In this document: piece by piece, positions 17,426 to 26,066 of the stretch
Layout of the letters: each line of letters starts with the position of its first letter
How positions within the stretch are numbered: the first letter of the stretch is position 1
From: Streptomyces sp. CB02261
Lineage (GTDB): Bacteria > Actinomycetota > Actinomycetes > Streptomycetales > Streptomycetaceae
Assembly (NCBI RefSeq): GCF_001905665.1
Contig: NZ_LIVX01000006.1
Location: 458,082 to 522,081 of the forward strand
Reading direction: 5' to 3'
Length of the DNA stretch: 64,000 bases
Notes under the pieces: generated by a model
The model's database searches: none
Told to the model about the DNA's origin: nothing
The model's input: only the letters and a program-made list of their open reading frames with translations
Position numbers and translations under genes: made by a program

Positions 17426-18616
17426 TCAGCGGAAGGCCTGCTCGCCGGTAAGCGCCTTGCCGATGACCAGGGAGTGGACCTCGCTGGTGCCCTCGTAGGT
17501 GAGCACCGACTCCAGGTTGTTGGCGTGGCGCAGCACCGGGTACTCCAGGGTGACGCCGTTGGCGCCGAGGATGGTGCGGCACTCCCGGGCGATGGCGATG
17601 GCCTCGCGGACGTTGTTCAGCTTGCCGACGCTGACCTGCTCGGGGGTGAGCGCGCCCGCGTCCTTGAGCCGCCCCAGGTGGAGGGCGAGCAGCATGCCCT
17701 TGCCGAGTTCGACGGACATGTCGGCGAGCTTCTGCTGCGTCAGCTGGTACGAGGCGAGGGAACGGTCGAAGACGATCCGCTCACGGGCGTACGAGATGGC
17801 CGTCTCCAGGCAGTCCCGGGCCGCCCCGAGGGCGCCGAAGACGATGCCGAAGCGGGCTTCGTTGAGGCAGCCGAGGGGACCGGAGAGGCCACGGGCGTCC
17901 GGCAGCATCGCGTCGGCCGGGAGGCGTACGTCCTCCAGGACCAGTTCGCTGGTGACGCTCGCCCGCAGGGAGAGCTTGCGCTTGATCTCCGGGGCGCTGA
18001 AGCCGGGGGTGCCGGCCGGGACGAGGAATCCGCGCACGCCGTCCTCGGTGCGGGCCCACACGACCGCGACATCGGCCACGGATCCGTTGGTGATCCACAT
18101 CTTGGTGCCGTTGAGGATCCAGTCGGAGCCGTCGCGCTTGGCATTCGTCCGCATGGCGCCCGGGTCAGAACCGGCGTCGGGCTCGGTGAGGCCGAAGCAG
18201 CCGATGTACTCGCCGGCCGCCATCTTCGGCAGCCACCGCTGCTTCTGCTCCTCGGAGCCGTACTTCCAGATCGCGTACATGGCGAGGGAGCCCTGCACGG
18301 AGACGAGGGAGCGCAGGCCCGAGTCGACGGCCTCCAGTTCCAGACACGCGAGGCCGTACGCGACGGAGTCGGTGCCCGCGCAGCCGTAACCCTCCAGGTG
18401 CATGCCGAGCACTCCGAGGGAGCCGAGGGTGCGGGCGAGCTCGCGGGCGGGGATCTCGCCCTTCTCGAACCACTCGGCGATCTGTGGGCGCAGTTCGCGG
18501 TCGGCGACGGCGCGCACGGTGCTGCGGATCTCACGCTCCTCGTCGGTCAGCAGTCCGTCGACGGCGAGCAGGTCGAAGGGGTGGACGGGAGCGGAGCTGG
18601 ACTGCGGCGACTTCAC
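17426..18616 (-). CDS. gcdH: Glutaryl-CoA dehydrogenase
   Basis: 396 residues from GTG 18616 with AGGAGG upstream. It is an FAD-dependent acyl-CoA dehydrogenase and specifically of the glutaryl type: GLRSLVSVQGSLAM carries the substrate-binding arginine that distinguishes GCDH, CFGLTEPDAGSDP is the flavin/substrate loop, and TYEGTSEVHSLVIGKALTG contains the catalytic glutamate. It would oxidise and decarboxylate glutaryl-CoA to crotonyl-CoA in lysine, tryptophan or glutarate breakdown. The divergent neighbour is a CaiB-type CoA-transferase that could make glutaryl-CoA, and a GntR regulator follows, so the three form a catabolic module with shared operators in between. Confidence 0.92.
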   Translation of the reverse strand: MKSPQSSSAPVHPFDLLAVDGLLTDEEREIRSTVRAVADRELRPQIAEWFEKGEIPARELARTLGSLGVLGMHLEGYGCAGTDSVAYGLACLELEAVDSGLRSLVSVQGSLAMYAIWKYGSEEQKQRWLPKMAAGEYIGCFGLTEPDAGSDPGAMRTNAKRDGSDWILNGTKMWITNGSVADVAVVWARTEDGVRGFLVPAGTPGFSAPEIKRKLSLRASVTSELVLEDVRLPADAMLPDARGLSGPLGCLNEARFGIVFGALGAARDCLETAISYARERIVFDRSLASYQLTQQKLADMSVELGKGMLLALHLGRLKDAGALTPEQVSVGKLNNVREAIAIARECRTILGANGVTLEYPVLRHANNLESVLTYEGTSEVHSLVIGKALTGEQAFR

Positions 18617-18673
18617 GGACGGCCTCCTGGCGGCTGTGGCGACTCGGCGTGCCGAAGCGTAGCGTCAGATCGG

Positions 18674-18689
18674 ATATTGGATCCAGTAT
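18674..18689. promoter_or_regulatory. GntR/FCD operator candidate between gcdH and the CoA-transferase gene
   Basis: ATATTGGATCCAGTAT is a 16-bp palindrome with one mismatched pair, centred on GGATCC. FCD-type GntR regulators typically bind TTGGATCCAA-like sites. It is placed to control both divergent promoters. Confidence 0.6.
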
Positions 18690-18720
18690 TGAAAATCCCA
18701 TATCTGGCCCGTACGGTCCG

Positions 18721-18732
18721 ACTGGATCCGAT
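18721..18732. promoter_or_regulatory. Second GGATCC-centred site before the CoA-transferase gene
   Basis: ACTGGATCCGAT repeats the core of the site at 18674 about 45 bp further on, 21 bp before the CoA-transferase start. It may be a weaker operator for the same GntR protein. Confidence 0.4.
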
Positions 18733-18752
18733 CGCCAGCGAGGGAGAGCGGA

Positions 18753-19976
18753 ATGCGCGCAGATCAGCCGGGGCCTCCTGGATCGCCCGAGGCGCCGGGG
18801 ACGCCGGACGGCGGCGCCCTCTCCGGGATCGTCGTCGCCGACTTCGGCCGGGTGCTCGCCGGGCCGTACATGACGATGCTCCTCGCCGACCTGGGCGCCG
18901 ACGTCATCAAGATCGAGCGTCCGGGCTCGGGCGACGACACGCGCGCGTGGGGACCCCCGTTCGCCGACGGGGAGGCCACGTACTTCCTCGGGGTGAACCG
19001 GAACAAGCGCTCCGTCGCCCTCGACCTCACGGACCCCGAGGACCTGGCGGCGGCGCGCGCGATCGTGGACCGCGCGGACGTCCTGGTGGAGAACTTCCGC
19101 CCCGGCACCATGGAGAAGCTCGGCCTCGCCTACGAGGACGTACGGGCGACCAACCCCGGGCTCGTCTACTGCTCCGTGACCGGGTTCGGCACCGCCGAGG
19201 GCGCCCGGCTGCCCGGCTACGACCTGCTCGTCCAGGCCATGGGCGGCCTCATGAGCGTGACGGGCGAACCGGGCGGCCAGGGGACGAAGGCCGGGGTCGC
19301 GCTGGTCGACGTCATCACCGGGCTCCACGCGGGGCTCGGCGTCCTCGCCGCCCTCCGCCACCGGGAGCGCACCGGCGAGGGCCAGCGGGTCGAGGTCTCC
19401 CTCCTCTCCTCGCTCCTCTCGGCGCTCACCAACCAGGCGGCCGCCCACCTCGGGGCCGGGGTCGTACCGCGCGCGATGGGCAACAGGCACCCGAGCATCG
19501 CCCCGTACGAGGTGTTCGAGGCCCAGGACCGGCCGCTGGTCCTCGCCGTGGGCAACGACCGGCAGTTCGGAGCGCTCTGCGAGCGGCTGGGACTGCCGGA
19601 ACTCGGCGCGGACCCCCGGTTCGCCACCAACACGGCCCGGGTCGCGCACCGGGAGGAGCTGGTCGAGGCACTCGCCGGGCCGCTCGGCTCCCGTACCGCC
19701 GACAGCTGGTTCGAGGAACTCACCGCGGCGGGCGTGCCGTGCGGGCCCATCAACGACCTCGCCGCCGCCTTCGACCTCGCCGACCGGCTGGGGCTCGCGC
19801 CAAAGGTCCCGGAGTCCGCGGCGGGCCCCGGTCAGGTGGCCCACCCGATCCGGCTCGGCGCGACCCCGCCCGCCTACCGCTCCGCTCCCCCGCGCCTGGG
19901 CGAACACACGGACGGTCTGCTGGCGGAGCTGGGACGGCCCGTCCACAGGGGCTCAGCGGCGCACCGACGCGCATAG
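18753..19976 (+). CDS. CaiB/BaiF-family (class III) CoA-transferase, probably glutarate CoA-transferase
   Basis: 407 residues, ATG 18753. Class III CoA-transferase features are clear: VVADFGRVLAGPYMTMLLADLGADVIK style start, NRNKRSVALDLTDP, VLVENFRPGTMEKLG, GYDLLVQAMGGLMSVTG and the catalytic aspartate in VALVDVITGLHAG, then GNRHPSIAPYEVF. These enzymes move CoA between carboxylates; position beside glutaryl-CoA dehydrogenase suggests activation of glutarate using succinyl-CoA, like mammalian SUGCT. The residues do not prove the substrate. It is followed 67 nt later by a GntR regulator in the same direction, so they may be an operon. Confidence 0.88.
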   Translation: MRADQPGPPGSPEAPGTPDGGALSGIVVADFGRVLAGPYMTMLLADLGADVIKIERPGSGDDTRAWGPPFADGEATYFLGVNRNKRSVALDLTDPEDLAAARAIVDRADVLVENFRPGTMEKLGLAYEDVRATNPGLVYCSVTGFGTAEGARLPGYDLLVQAMGGLMSVTGEPGGQGTKAGVALVDVITGLHAGLGVLAALRHRERTGEGQRVEVSLLSSLLSALTNQAAAHLGAGVVPRAMGNRHPSIAPYEVFEAQDRPLVLAVGNDRQFGALCERLGLPELGADPRFATNTARVAHREELVEALAGPLGSRTADSWFEELTAAGVPCGPINDLAAAFDLADRLGLAPKVPESAAGPGQVAHPIRLGATPPAYRSAPPRLGEHTDGLLAELGRPVHRGSAAHRRA

Positions 19977-20043
19977 GAAGATGGTCGGCACCGGCGCAGG
20001 AATGCGCGGGTGGGCGACGCGAGGGAACGGAAGGTCACAGGCG

Positions 20044-20739
20044 ATGAGCAGCGCGGTGCGGAAGAGGCGGCCGCAGACCGCCCAGCAGTTCGTCCTCGAG
20101 GAGCTGCGGCGCGCGATCACCACCGGGGAGCTCAGGCCCGGTGGCCAGATCCGCCAGGACGCCCTCGCGGCCCGGTTCGAGGTGAGCCGGGTGCCGCTGC
20201 GCGAGGCCCTGAAGGCCCTGGAGGCCGAGGGCCTGGTCGTCCATCACATACACCGGGGGTACTTCGTCGCGGAGCTGTCGCTCGACGACCTGGAGGAGAT
20301 CTACCGGATCCGGGAGCTCCTGGAGACCGAGGCCGTGCGCATGGCCGTCCGGCGGATGCCGGAGGGTACGGTCGGCACCCTCGAACGCATCCAACGGGAG
20401 GTGGAGCGGGCCGCCGACGAGGGTGACGTGCCGGGGATGGCGGCGGCGAACCGGCTCTTCCACTTCACCCTGATCGAGGCCTCGGGCATGCCGCGCCTGG
20501 TCCGCCTCATCGCCACCCTGTGGGACTCCACCGACGCGTACCGCTCGCTCTACTACACCGAGGGACCGCACCGGAAGCAGGCGGTGCGCGAGCACCGCGC
20601 GGTGATCTCCGCGCTCCGTCACGGCGACGAGGAGGCCACGGTCCGCTGGCTCGACGAACACCGTGCGCACGCGGTGGCGGCACTGCGCGAGGTCCTGGAC
20701 CTGGACCGGGGCATCGAGGACCGAGCCGGCCGAGACTGA
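20044..20739 (+). CDS. GntR-family regulator, FCD subgroup
   Basis: 231 residues, ATG 20044. N-terminal winged helix (FVLEELRRAITTGELRPG, then ALAARFEVSRVPLREALKALEAEGLV) joined to an all-helical FCD ligand domain (about 90-225) with the acidic/histidine metal-acid pattern (IYRIRELLETEAVRMA, RLFHFTLIEASG, REHRAVISAL). FCD regulators sense carboxylic acids and usually repress catabolic genes. It follows the CoA-transferase gene and should act at the GGATCC palindromes at 18674 and 18721, with glutarate or glutaryl-CoA as plausible effector. Confidence 0.9.
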   Translation: MSSAVRKRRPQTAQQFVLEELRRAITTGELRPGGQIRQDALAARFEVSRVPLREALKALEAEGLVVHHIHRGYFVAELSLDDLEEIYRIRELLETEAVRMAVRRMPEGTVGTLERIQREVERAADEGDVPGMAAANRLFHFTLIEASGMPRLVRLIATLWDSTDAYRSLYYTEGPHRKQAVREHRAVISALRHGDEEATVRWLDEHRAHAVAALREVLDLDRGIEDRAGRD

Positions 20740-20820
20740 GGCGGCGGAGAGACTGAGTCGACGGGCCCCACCGGCAAAATCGGATGCCGGGGTCACGGCT
20801 CGGCGCCTAGGCTCCCGGGC

Positions 20821-21396
20821 ATGGGACACGGGGGTCTGATCAACATCGTCGACGTCGAGGCGACCTGCTGGGAGGGCGAGCGGCCGCCGGGCGCCGTCAG
20901 CGAGATCATCGAGATCGGACTGACGGTGGTCGACCTCGACGCGGGCGAGCGGGTGTCCCGGCACGGGATCCTGGTCCGCCCGGCCCGCTCGCGCGTCAGC
21001 GCGTTCTGCACCGAGCTGACCGGGCTCACCCAGGCGCAGGTCGACACCGGCCTGGACTTCGCCGCCGCCTGCCGGCTGCTCGCCACCACGTACGCGGCGG
21101 GTGCGCGGCCCTGGGCCAGCTGGGGCGACTACGACCGGCACCAGTTCACCCGGCAGTGCCGGGCGACCGGCACCGCGTACCCCTTCGGGCGACACCACAC
21201 CAACGCCAAGGCCGTCTTCACCGACGCGTACGGCCTTCCGAAGCGGCCGGGCATGGCGCGCGCCCTGGAATGCGCGGGGCTGCCGCTCGAAGGACGTCAC
21301 CACCGGGGCGAGGACGACGCCTGGAACATCGCGGCGCTCGTCCTGCGGCTCGCGGGACGCGGCGCGTGGCCGGAAGCGACGCGGCCGTACGCGTAA
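20821..21396 (+). CDS. DEDDh 3'-5' exonuclease (Eri1/KapD-like)
   Basis: 191 residues, ATG 20821. The DEDDh exonuclease motifs are visible: Exo I INIVDVEATCW (Asp and Glu), Exo II around ASWGDYDRHQF, and Exo III HHRGEDDAWNIAAL with the catalytic His and Asp. Insertion and spacing match the short Eri1/KapD branch that trims RNA 3' ends rather than proofreading exonucleases. It stands alone with no polymerase partner. The cellular target is unknown. Confidence 0.87.
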   Translation: MGHGGLINIVDVEATCWEGERPPGAVSEIIEIGLTVVDLDAGERVSRHGILVRPARSRVSAFCTELTGLTQAQVDTGLDFAAACRLLATTYAAGARPWASWGDYDRHQFTRQCRATGTAYPFGRHHTNAKAVFTDAYGLPKRPGMARALECAGLPLEGRHHRGEDDAWNIAALVLRLAGRGAWPEATRPYA

Positions 21397-21550
21397 GGGG
21401 GCGGCGGCGCACCGCACGCGTAAGGGGCGGTCGGACGCGCACGGGGCCGCGGGGCGGTCGGACGCCGCCTGGTCGGACGGCGCAGTTCCGCCGGCGTCCC
21501 CCTGAGCACCCGGCGCGGCCCCGGAATCCGCCGGACGATCAGTCGGACGA

Positions 21551-23005
21551 TCAGTCGGACGCGGAATCGTTCCTTCCCCGGCTCGAACGCAGGCCCACGC
21601 CGGCCAGGACGAGCAGCACCGCCACCACGGCCAGGGCCCAGGGAGCGCCGCCGTCCCGTTCCGCGCCGTCGGTGAACATGCTCGCGGCGACGAGCCCCAG
21701 GAACACGCCCGAGACCAGCCACCCGGTGCCCGCCGGCATCGGCCTCGCGGTGCGCCACCTCCGGCGCGGGATCCACAGCCACAGCAGGCCGGCAACCACG
21801 GCGAGGGCCACCAGCCGGGCCGAGACCGCGAACCACAGCGGGCTGTCGTCCGTCTCTCCCGCGCCGAAGACGGTCGTCATGCCGAAGAAGGCGACGGGCA
21901 CCAGCCAACCGAGCCCCGCCCGCACACCGGCACCCTCCGGAACGCCGGACGCGGCGGGAGCGGCCTGAGCAGCGCCGGAGGTGCCAGGAGCGGCGCCGGA
22001 ATCCCCCGGCTCGGCGTGAGCGCCCGTTCCTTCCGGTGTGTGGCGCCGTGAGCGCTGAGCCGGGATCGCCGGGAGGGCGGCCGGTACGGGGCGGAGGGCG
22101 CGCGAGCGCGCTCGGCGTTCGCGGAGCCCCAGGTCACCATGGAGCTCGACGTGGGCGGCCAACTCGGCCCGCAGCGTGAGCAGCCGGTCCGCCGTCTCGT
22201 CGAACTCGGCCCTCCGCAGCGACGCCTCCTCCAGCGCGTCCCGCTCGCGCGCGGCCAGCGTCGCCAGGTGTTCCGCGTGGAGCTGCTCCACCTCGGCGCG
22301 CGCGGCCTCGGCGTCCTTCGGCACCTCGGCCAGCTCGTCCCGGAGGCGGATCCGCTCGTTCTCGATGATCTCCTCGACGCGGTGCCGCTCGTCGGCGGGA
22401 AGCTCCTGGGGCGCGCGTGCCTCCGCCCGCGCGACGGCGGCCCGCCGCCACTCCATCAGCGGCCGGCCGCGATGCTCCCCGATGCCGTTGATGTGGACCT
22501 TGCGTCCCTGCGTGCGGTGGATGTACAGCACCTCGCCCCCACGACCGCTGGGGGCCTTGCCCCAGCTGACCCGCCGGAAGTCGGCGGCCGTGGTGATCCC
22601 CTGGGCGGCGAGGTCGCGGACGAGCCCGCCGCCGATGCCGTTCACCTGGCTCGTGGTCAGGCGCGTACCGCGCAGCGACCGTTCGATCGACTCGCGGCGC
22701 AGTACGGCGAGCGCCTGGCGCTCCTTGGCGGCGCGCTTGCCGTCCAGGCCGTTCAGCTTGGCGGTGAGTGACCGTTCCCGCGTGGTCTGCTTCTCGTGGA
22801 TGCGCTGGAGGGCCTTGCCGCGCCGCGCCTCGGCGCGGGCCCGCCGGCCGGCTTCGCGGTTCAGCCGCCGCAGGTCGGCGAGTTCGAAGGACCGCCGTCC
22901 CGCCGAGAGGCGCCGGTGCGCCCCGACCGACTCGACGAGACGGCGGCGCTCGGCGCGCGTCGCGGCCCGGGTGGACGGGGGCGAGATGGTGGTGCTGTCG
23001 GTCAC
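21551..23005 (-). CDS. Helix-hairpin-helix protein with coiled coil and C-terminal membrane segments
   Basis: 484 residues from GTG 23005; an ATG at 23044 is an alternative start. Residues 15-105 are Arg/Ala-rich and predicted helical. Residues about 115-180 contain a helix-hairpin-helix-like pair (LTTSQVNGIGGGLVRDLAAQG and VHINGIGEHRG) separated by a GKAPSG.GG loop, resembling DNA-binding HhH modules. Residues about 200-310 are a long charged coiled coil. A Pro/Ala linker leads to four hydrophobic stretches (about 370-475; LGWLVPVAFFGMTTVFG, LVALAVVAGLLWLWI, SGVFLGLVAASMF, LAVVAVLLVLAGVGL). I do not know a named family. A nucleic-acid-binding, membrane-tethered protein is the best description. 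Confidence 0.75.
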   Translation of the reverse strand: MTDSTTISPPSTRAATRAERRRLVESVGAHRRLSAGRRSFELADLRRLNREAGRRARAEARRGKALQRIHEKQTTRERSLTAKLNGLDGKRAAKERQALAVLRRESIERSLRGTRLTTSQVNGIGGGLVRDLAAQGITTAADFRRVSWGKAPSGRGGEVLYIHRTQGRKVHINGIGEHRGRPLMEWRRAAVARAEARAPQELPADERHRVEEIIENERIRLRDELAEVPKDAEAARAEVEQLHAEHLATLAARERDALEEASLRRAEFDETADRLLTLRAELAAHVELHGDLGLRERRARSRALRPVPAALPAIPAQRSRRHTPEGTGAHAEPGDSGAAPGTSGAAQAAPAASGVPEGAGVRAGLGWLVPVAFFGMTTVFGAGETDDSPLWFAVSARLVALAVVAGLLWLWIPRRRWRTARPMPAGTGWLVSGVFLGLVAASMFTDGAERDGGAPWALAVVAVLLVLAGVGLRSSRGRNDSASD

Positions 23006-23197
23006 GGGCGCTCTTCGGAAGGCAGGAGGGAACGGGTGTCTCATTATCGCCGGTCGTCACCGCTGGCCCTGGGGCGCCCCGGGACCCGCCCGTCGTCACA
23101 GCTGGTCCGGGGGCGCCCCGGACCTGCCCCGTGCGGCGCCCGCCGTTACACCGGCCGTGCCTCTCGCCTACCCTGGCGCCGGACGCGAGGAGGAACC

Positions 23198-23791
23198 ATG
23201 GGGCGGATGCCGTCGGCCGAACGACGCAGGCAGCTGGTCGAGGCGGCGATCAGGGCGATGACACGGGACGGTGTCGCACGGACCACGACCCGGTCGATCT
23301 GTGCAGAGGCCGGGGTGTCGCTGAGCGTCTTCCACTACTGCTTCGAGTCCAAGCAGGCGCTCCTGGAGGCCGCGATCGAGGCGATCACCGGAAACTACGT
23401 GACGCGGGTGATGTCGGCGGTCGAGCCGGGCGCCACGCTGAGGGCGACCGTCCGGGGGGCGCTCCAGACGTACTGGGACCATGTCACGGCCCATCCCGGT
23501 GAGCACATGCTGACGTACGACCTCACCCAGTACGCCCTGCGGGAGCCCGGGTTCGAGCATCTGGCGCGTGCCCAGTACGAGCAGTACGTCGTCGTGTCCG
23601 CTTCTCTGATCGAGCAGGTCCACGCGATGCGGGGTCTGGAGCCGAGGATGCCGGTCGAGACGATCGCCCGGTACCTGGCGGCGGTGATCGACGGCCTCAC
23701 CCTGCAGTTCCTCGTCCTCGGCGACGACAAGTCCGCGGCGGAGCAGCTCGACCTGACGGCTGATCAGCTGCTCGTCATGATCGAGGGGTGA
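23198..23791 (+). CDS. TetR-family transcriptional regulator
   Basis: 197 residues, ATG 23198 after GAGGAGGA. The N-terminal helix-turn-helix reads DGVARTTTRSICAEAGVSLSVFHYCFESKQALLEAA, and the rest is an all-helical sensor domain (TYDLTQYALREPGFEHLA). The neighbours are the secreted dipeptidase-like/F5-8 protein downstream (147-nt gap, same direction) and the helix-hairpin-helix gene divergently upstream; either could be regulated. No clear palindrome was found in the upstream gap. Confidence 0.88.
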   Translation: MGRMPSAERRRQLVEAAIRAMTRDGVARTTTRSICAEAGVSLSVFHYCFESKQALLEAAIEAITGNYVTRVMSAVEPGATLRATVRGALQTYWDHVTAHPGEHMLTYDLTQYALREPGFEHLARAQYEQYVVVSASLIEQVHAMRGLEPRMPVETIARYLAAVIDGLTLQFLVLGDDKSAAEQLDLTADQLLVMIEG

Positions 23792-23937
23792 CGGCCCGGG
23801 CGGGCCCCGGCTCCCGGCGGGTCGACCGTCCTCCGTCCTTCACCAGGTCATCCGTCCCGGACTCTTGACTCGGTCCGTCGACACCGCGATCCTCGGGGCG
23901 CCCGGTACACCCCCACCGACCGGAGGCATCGCTGACC

Positions 23938-26004
23938 ATGACTCGACCCCACTCGCGCGGGACGGGCGGCCGATCCGCTCTCCTGGCGCTGTTCCTCGCC
24001 CTGGCCGCCGTCCTCTTCGGCTCCGGTCCCGTGCCCGCGGCGGACGCCGCCGGCTCGTGGTGGGAGCCCACCGCCCGGCCCGCGACCGACTCGCGGATCA
24101 ACGTCACGGGCGCGCCGTTCACGGGAACGGACGCGCAGGGGAAGGTGCGCGGCTTCGTCGACGCGCACAACCACCTCATGTCCGACGAGGGCTTCGGCGG
24201 CCGTCTGATCTGTGGCCGGACCTTCGCGGCGGGCGGCGCCGCCGAAGCGCTCAAGGACTGTCCCGAGCACTATCCCGACGGTTCGGGCGCGCTGTTCGAG
24301 AACATCACCGGCGGCTCCGACGGCCATCACGACCCGGTCGGCTGGCCGACGTTCAGGGACTGGCCCGCCCACGACTCGCTGACGCACCAGCAGAACTACT
24401 ACGCGTGGGTGGAGCGCGCCTGGCGCGGCGGGCAACGCGTCCTCGTCAACGACCTGGTGACGAACGGCCTGATCTGCTCGATCCTGCCCCGGGACCGGAG
24501 CTGCGACGAGATGACGTCGATCCGCCTCCAGGCCCGTAAGACGTACGAGCTCCAGGACTACGTCGACGGGATGTACGGCGGCCCCGGCAAGGGCTGGTTC
24601 CGGATCGTCACCTCCGCCGCGCAGGCCCGCTCGGTGGTCGAGCAGGGCAAGCTCGCGGTCGTCCTGGGCGTGGAGACCTCGGAGCCGTTCGGCTGCAAGC
24701 AGATCCTCGACGTGGCCCAGTGCGACAAGGAGGACATCGACCGCGGCCTGGACGAGCTGTACGGGCTCGGGGTCCGCAGCATGTTCCTCTGCCACAAGTT
24801 CGACAACGCGCTGTGCGGCGTCCGCTTCGACTCCGGGGCCATCGGCACCGCTGTCAACATCGGCCAGTTCTTGTCCACGGGCACGTTCTGGGCCACGGAG
24901 AAGTGCGCGGGCCCTCAGCACGACAACCCGATCGGTCTCGCGGCCGCCCCGGTGATGGCCTCCAAGCTGCCGCCCGGCGTCAGCGTCCCCTCGTACGCCT
25001 CCGACGCCCGGTGCAACACCCGCGGGCTGAGCAGGCTCGGCGAGTACGCGCTGCGGGGCATGATGGACCGCGGGATGATGCTGGAGCTCGACCACATGAG
25101 CGTGAAGGCGGCCGGGCGGGCGCTCGACATCCTGGAGTCCGAGGAGTACCCGGGTGTCCTGTCCAGCCACAGCTGGATGGACCTGGACTGGACGGAGCGG
25201 CTCTACCGCCTGGGCGGGTTCGTCGCCCAGTACATGCACGGCGCCGAGGGCTTCATCGGGGAGGCGGGCCAGAAGGCCGCGCTGCGCGAGAAGTACGGGG
25301 TCGGTCTGGGGTACGGCACCGACATGAACGGCGTCGGCGGCTGGCCGGGTCCGGTCGGCACGGGCGCGCCGAACGCGGTCAGGTACCCGTTCCGCAGCGT
25401 CGACGGAGGGTCCGTGCTCGATCGTCAGGTGACGGGCGAGCGCACCTGGGACCTGAACACCGACGGTGCCGCGCACCAGGGCCTGGTGCCGGACTGGATC
25501 GAGCAGATCCGGCTCACGGCCGGCGGCCCGGGGATCGTGGACGAGCTGGCCGGTGGCGCGGAGTCGTATCTGGGCACCTGGAAGGCGACCGAGGACCACG
25601 AGCCGGGCGTGAATCTGGCGGCGGGCGCGCCGGCTTCGGCCAGTTCCTCGGAGTGGAACCCGTTCACGAGCTACGTACCGGGCCGCGCCGTCGACGGCGA
25701 TGTCGGCACGCGCTGGGCGAGCAACTGGTCGGACGACCAGTGGTTGGGCGTGGACCTCGGGGCCGTCCGCCGGGTCGGCCGGGTCACGCTCGACTGGGAG
25801 CGGGCGTACGCGCGTCAGTACCGGATCGAGGTGTCCGAGAACGGCACGGACTGGCGGACGGTGTGGTCCACGACCGCAGGGGACGGCGGGTACGACACGG
25901 CGGAGTTCCCGTCGACGTCGGCGCGCTACGTCCGGATCCACGGCGAACGGCGGGCGACGCAGTGGGGCTACTCGCTCCACGAGGTCGCCGTCCACAGGGG
26001 CTGA
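23938..26004 (+). CDS. Secreted amidohydrolase/membrane-dipeptidase-like protein with C-terminal F5/8 discoidin domain
   Basis: 688 residues, ATG 23938. A signal peptide (about 1-38, LLALFLALAAVLFGSG then ADAAG) is followed by a large catalytic region (about 60-535). It begins VRGFVDAHNHLMSDEG, a metal-binding HNH typical of amidohydrolase/peptidase M19 enzymes, and continues with VVLGVETSEPFGC, MFLCHKFDN, MLELDHMSVKAAG, VLSSHSW and LGYGTDMNG, whose His and Asp residues fit the rest of a TIM-barrel metal site. Residues about 550-688 form an F5/8 type C (CBM32-like) domain (NLAAGAPASASSSEW, AVDGDVGTRWASNW, WLGVDLG) for binding sugars. The substrate is unknown. A strong terminator follows. Confidence 0.82.
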   Translation: MTRPHSRGTGGRSALLALFLALAAVLFGSGPVPAADAAGSWWEPTARPATDSRINVTGAPFTGTDAQGKVRGFVDAHNHLMSDEGFGGRLICGRTFAAGGAAEALKDCPEHYPDGSGALFENITGGSDGHHDPVGWPTFRDWPAHDSLTHQQNYYAWVERAWRGGQRVLVNDLVTNGLICSILPRDRSCDEMTSIRLQARKTYELQDYVDGMYGGPGKGWFRIVTSAAQARSVVEQGKLAVVLGVETSEPFGCKQILDVAQCDKEDIDRGLDELYGLGVRSMFLCHKFDNALCGVRFDSGAIGTAVNIGQFLSTGTFWATEKCAGPQHDNPIGLAAAPVMASKLPPGVSVPSYASDARCNTRGLSRLGEYALRGMMDRGMMLELDHMSVKAAGRALDILESEEYPGVLSSHSWMDLDWTERLYRLGGFVAQYMHGAEGFIGEAGQKAALREKYGVGLGYGTDMNGVGGWPGPVGTGAPNAVRYPFRSVDGGSVLDRQVTGERTWDLNTDGAAHQGLVPDWIEQIRLTAGGPGIVDELAGGAESYLGTWKATEDHEPGVNLAAGAPASASSSEWNPFTSYVPGRAVDGDVGTRWASNWSDDQWLGVDLGAVRRVGRVTLDWERAYARQYRIEVSENGTDWRTVWSTTAGDGGYDTAEFPSTSARYVRIHGERRATQWGYSLHEVAVHRG

Positions 26005-26015
26005 GGGCGGACGCG

Positions 26016-26058
26016 GGCGGGGCCGTCCGGATCGCGAGCCGGTCCGGGCGGCCCCGCC
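26016..26058. terminator. Bidirectional terminator between convergent genes
   Basis: GGCGGGGCCGTCCGGA and TCCGGGCGGCCCCGCC pair over 16 bp with one G-T wobble and an 11-nt loop, exactly between two converging stop codons. Confidence 0.75.
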
Positions 26059-26066
26059 GTCGTCGC

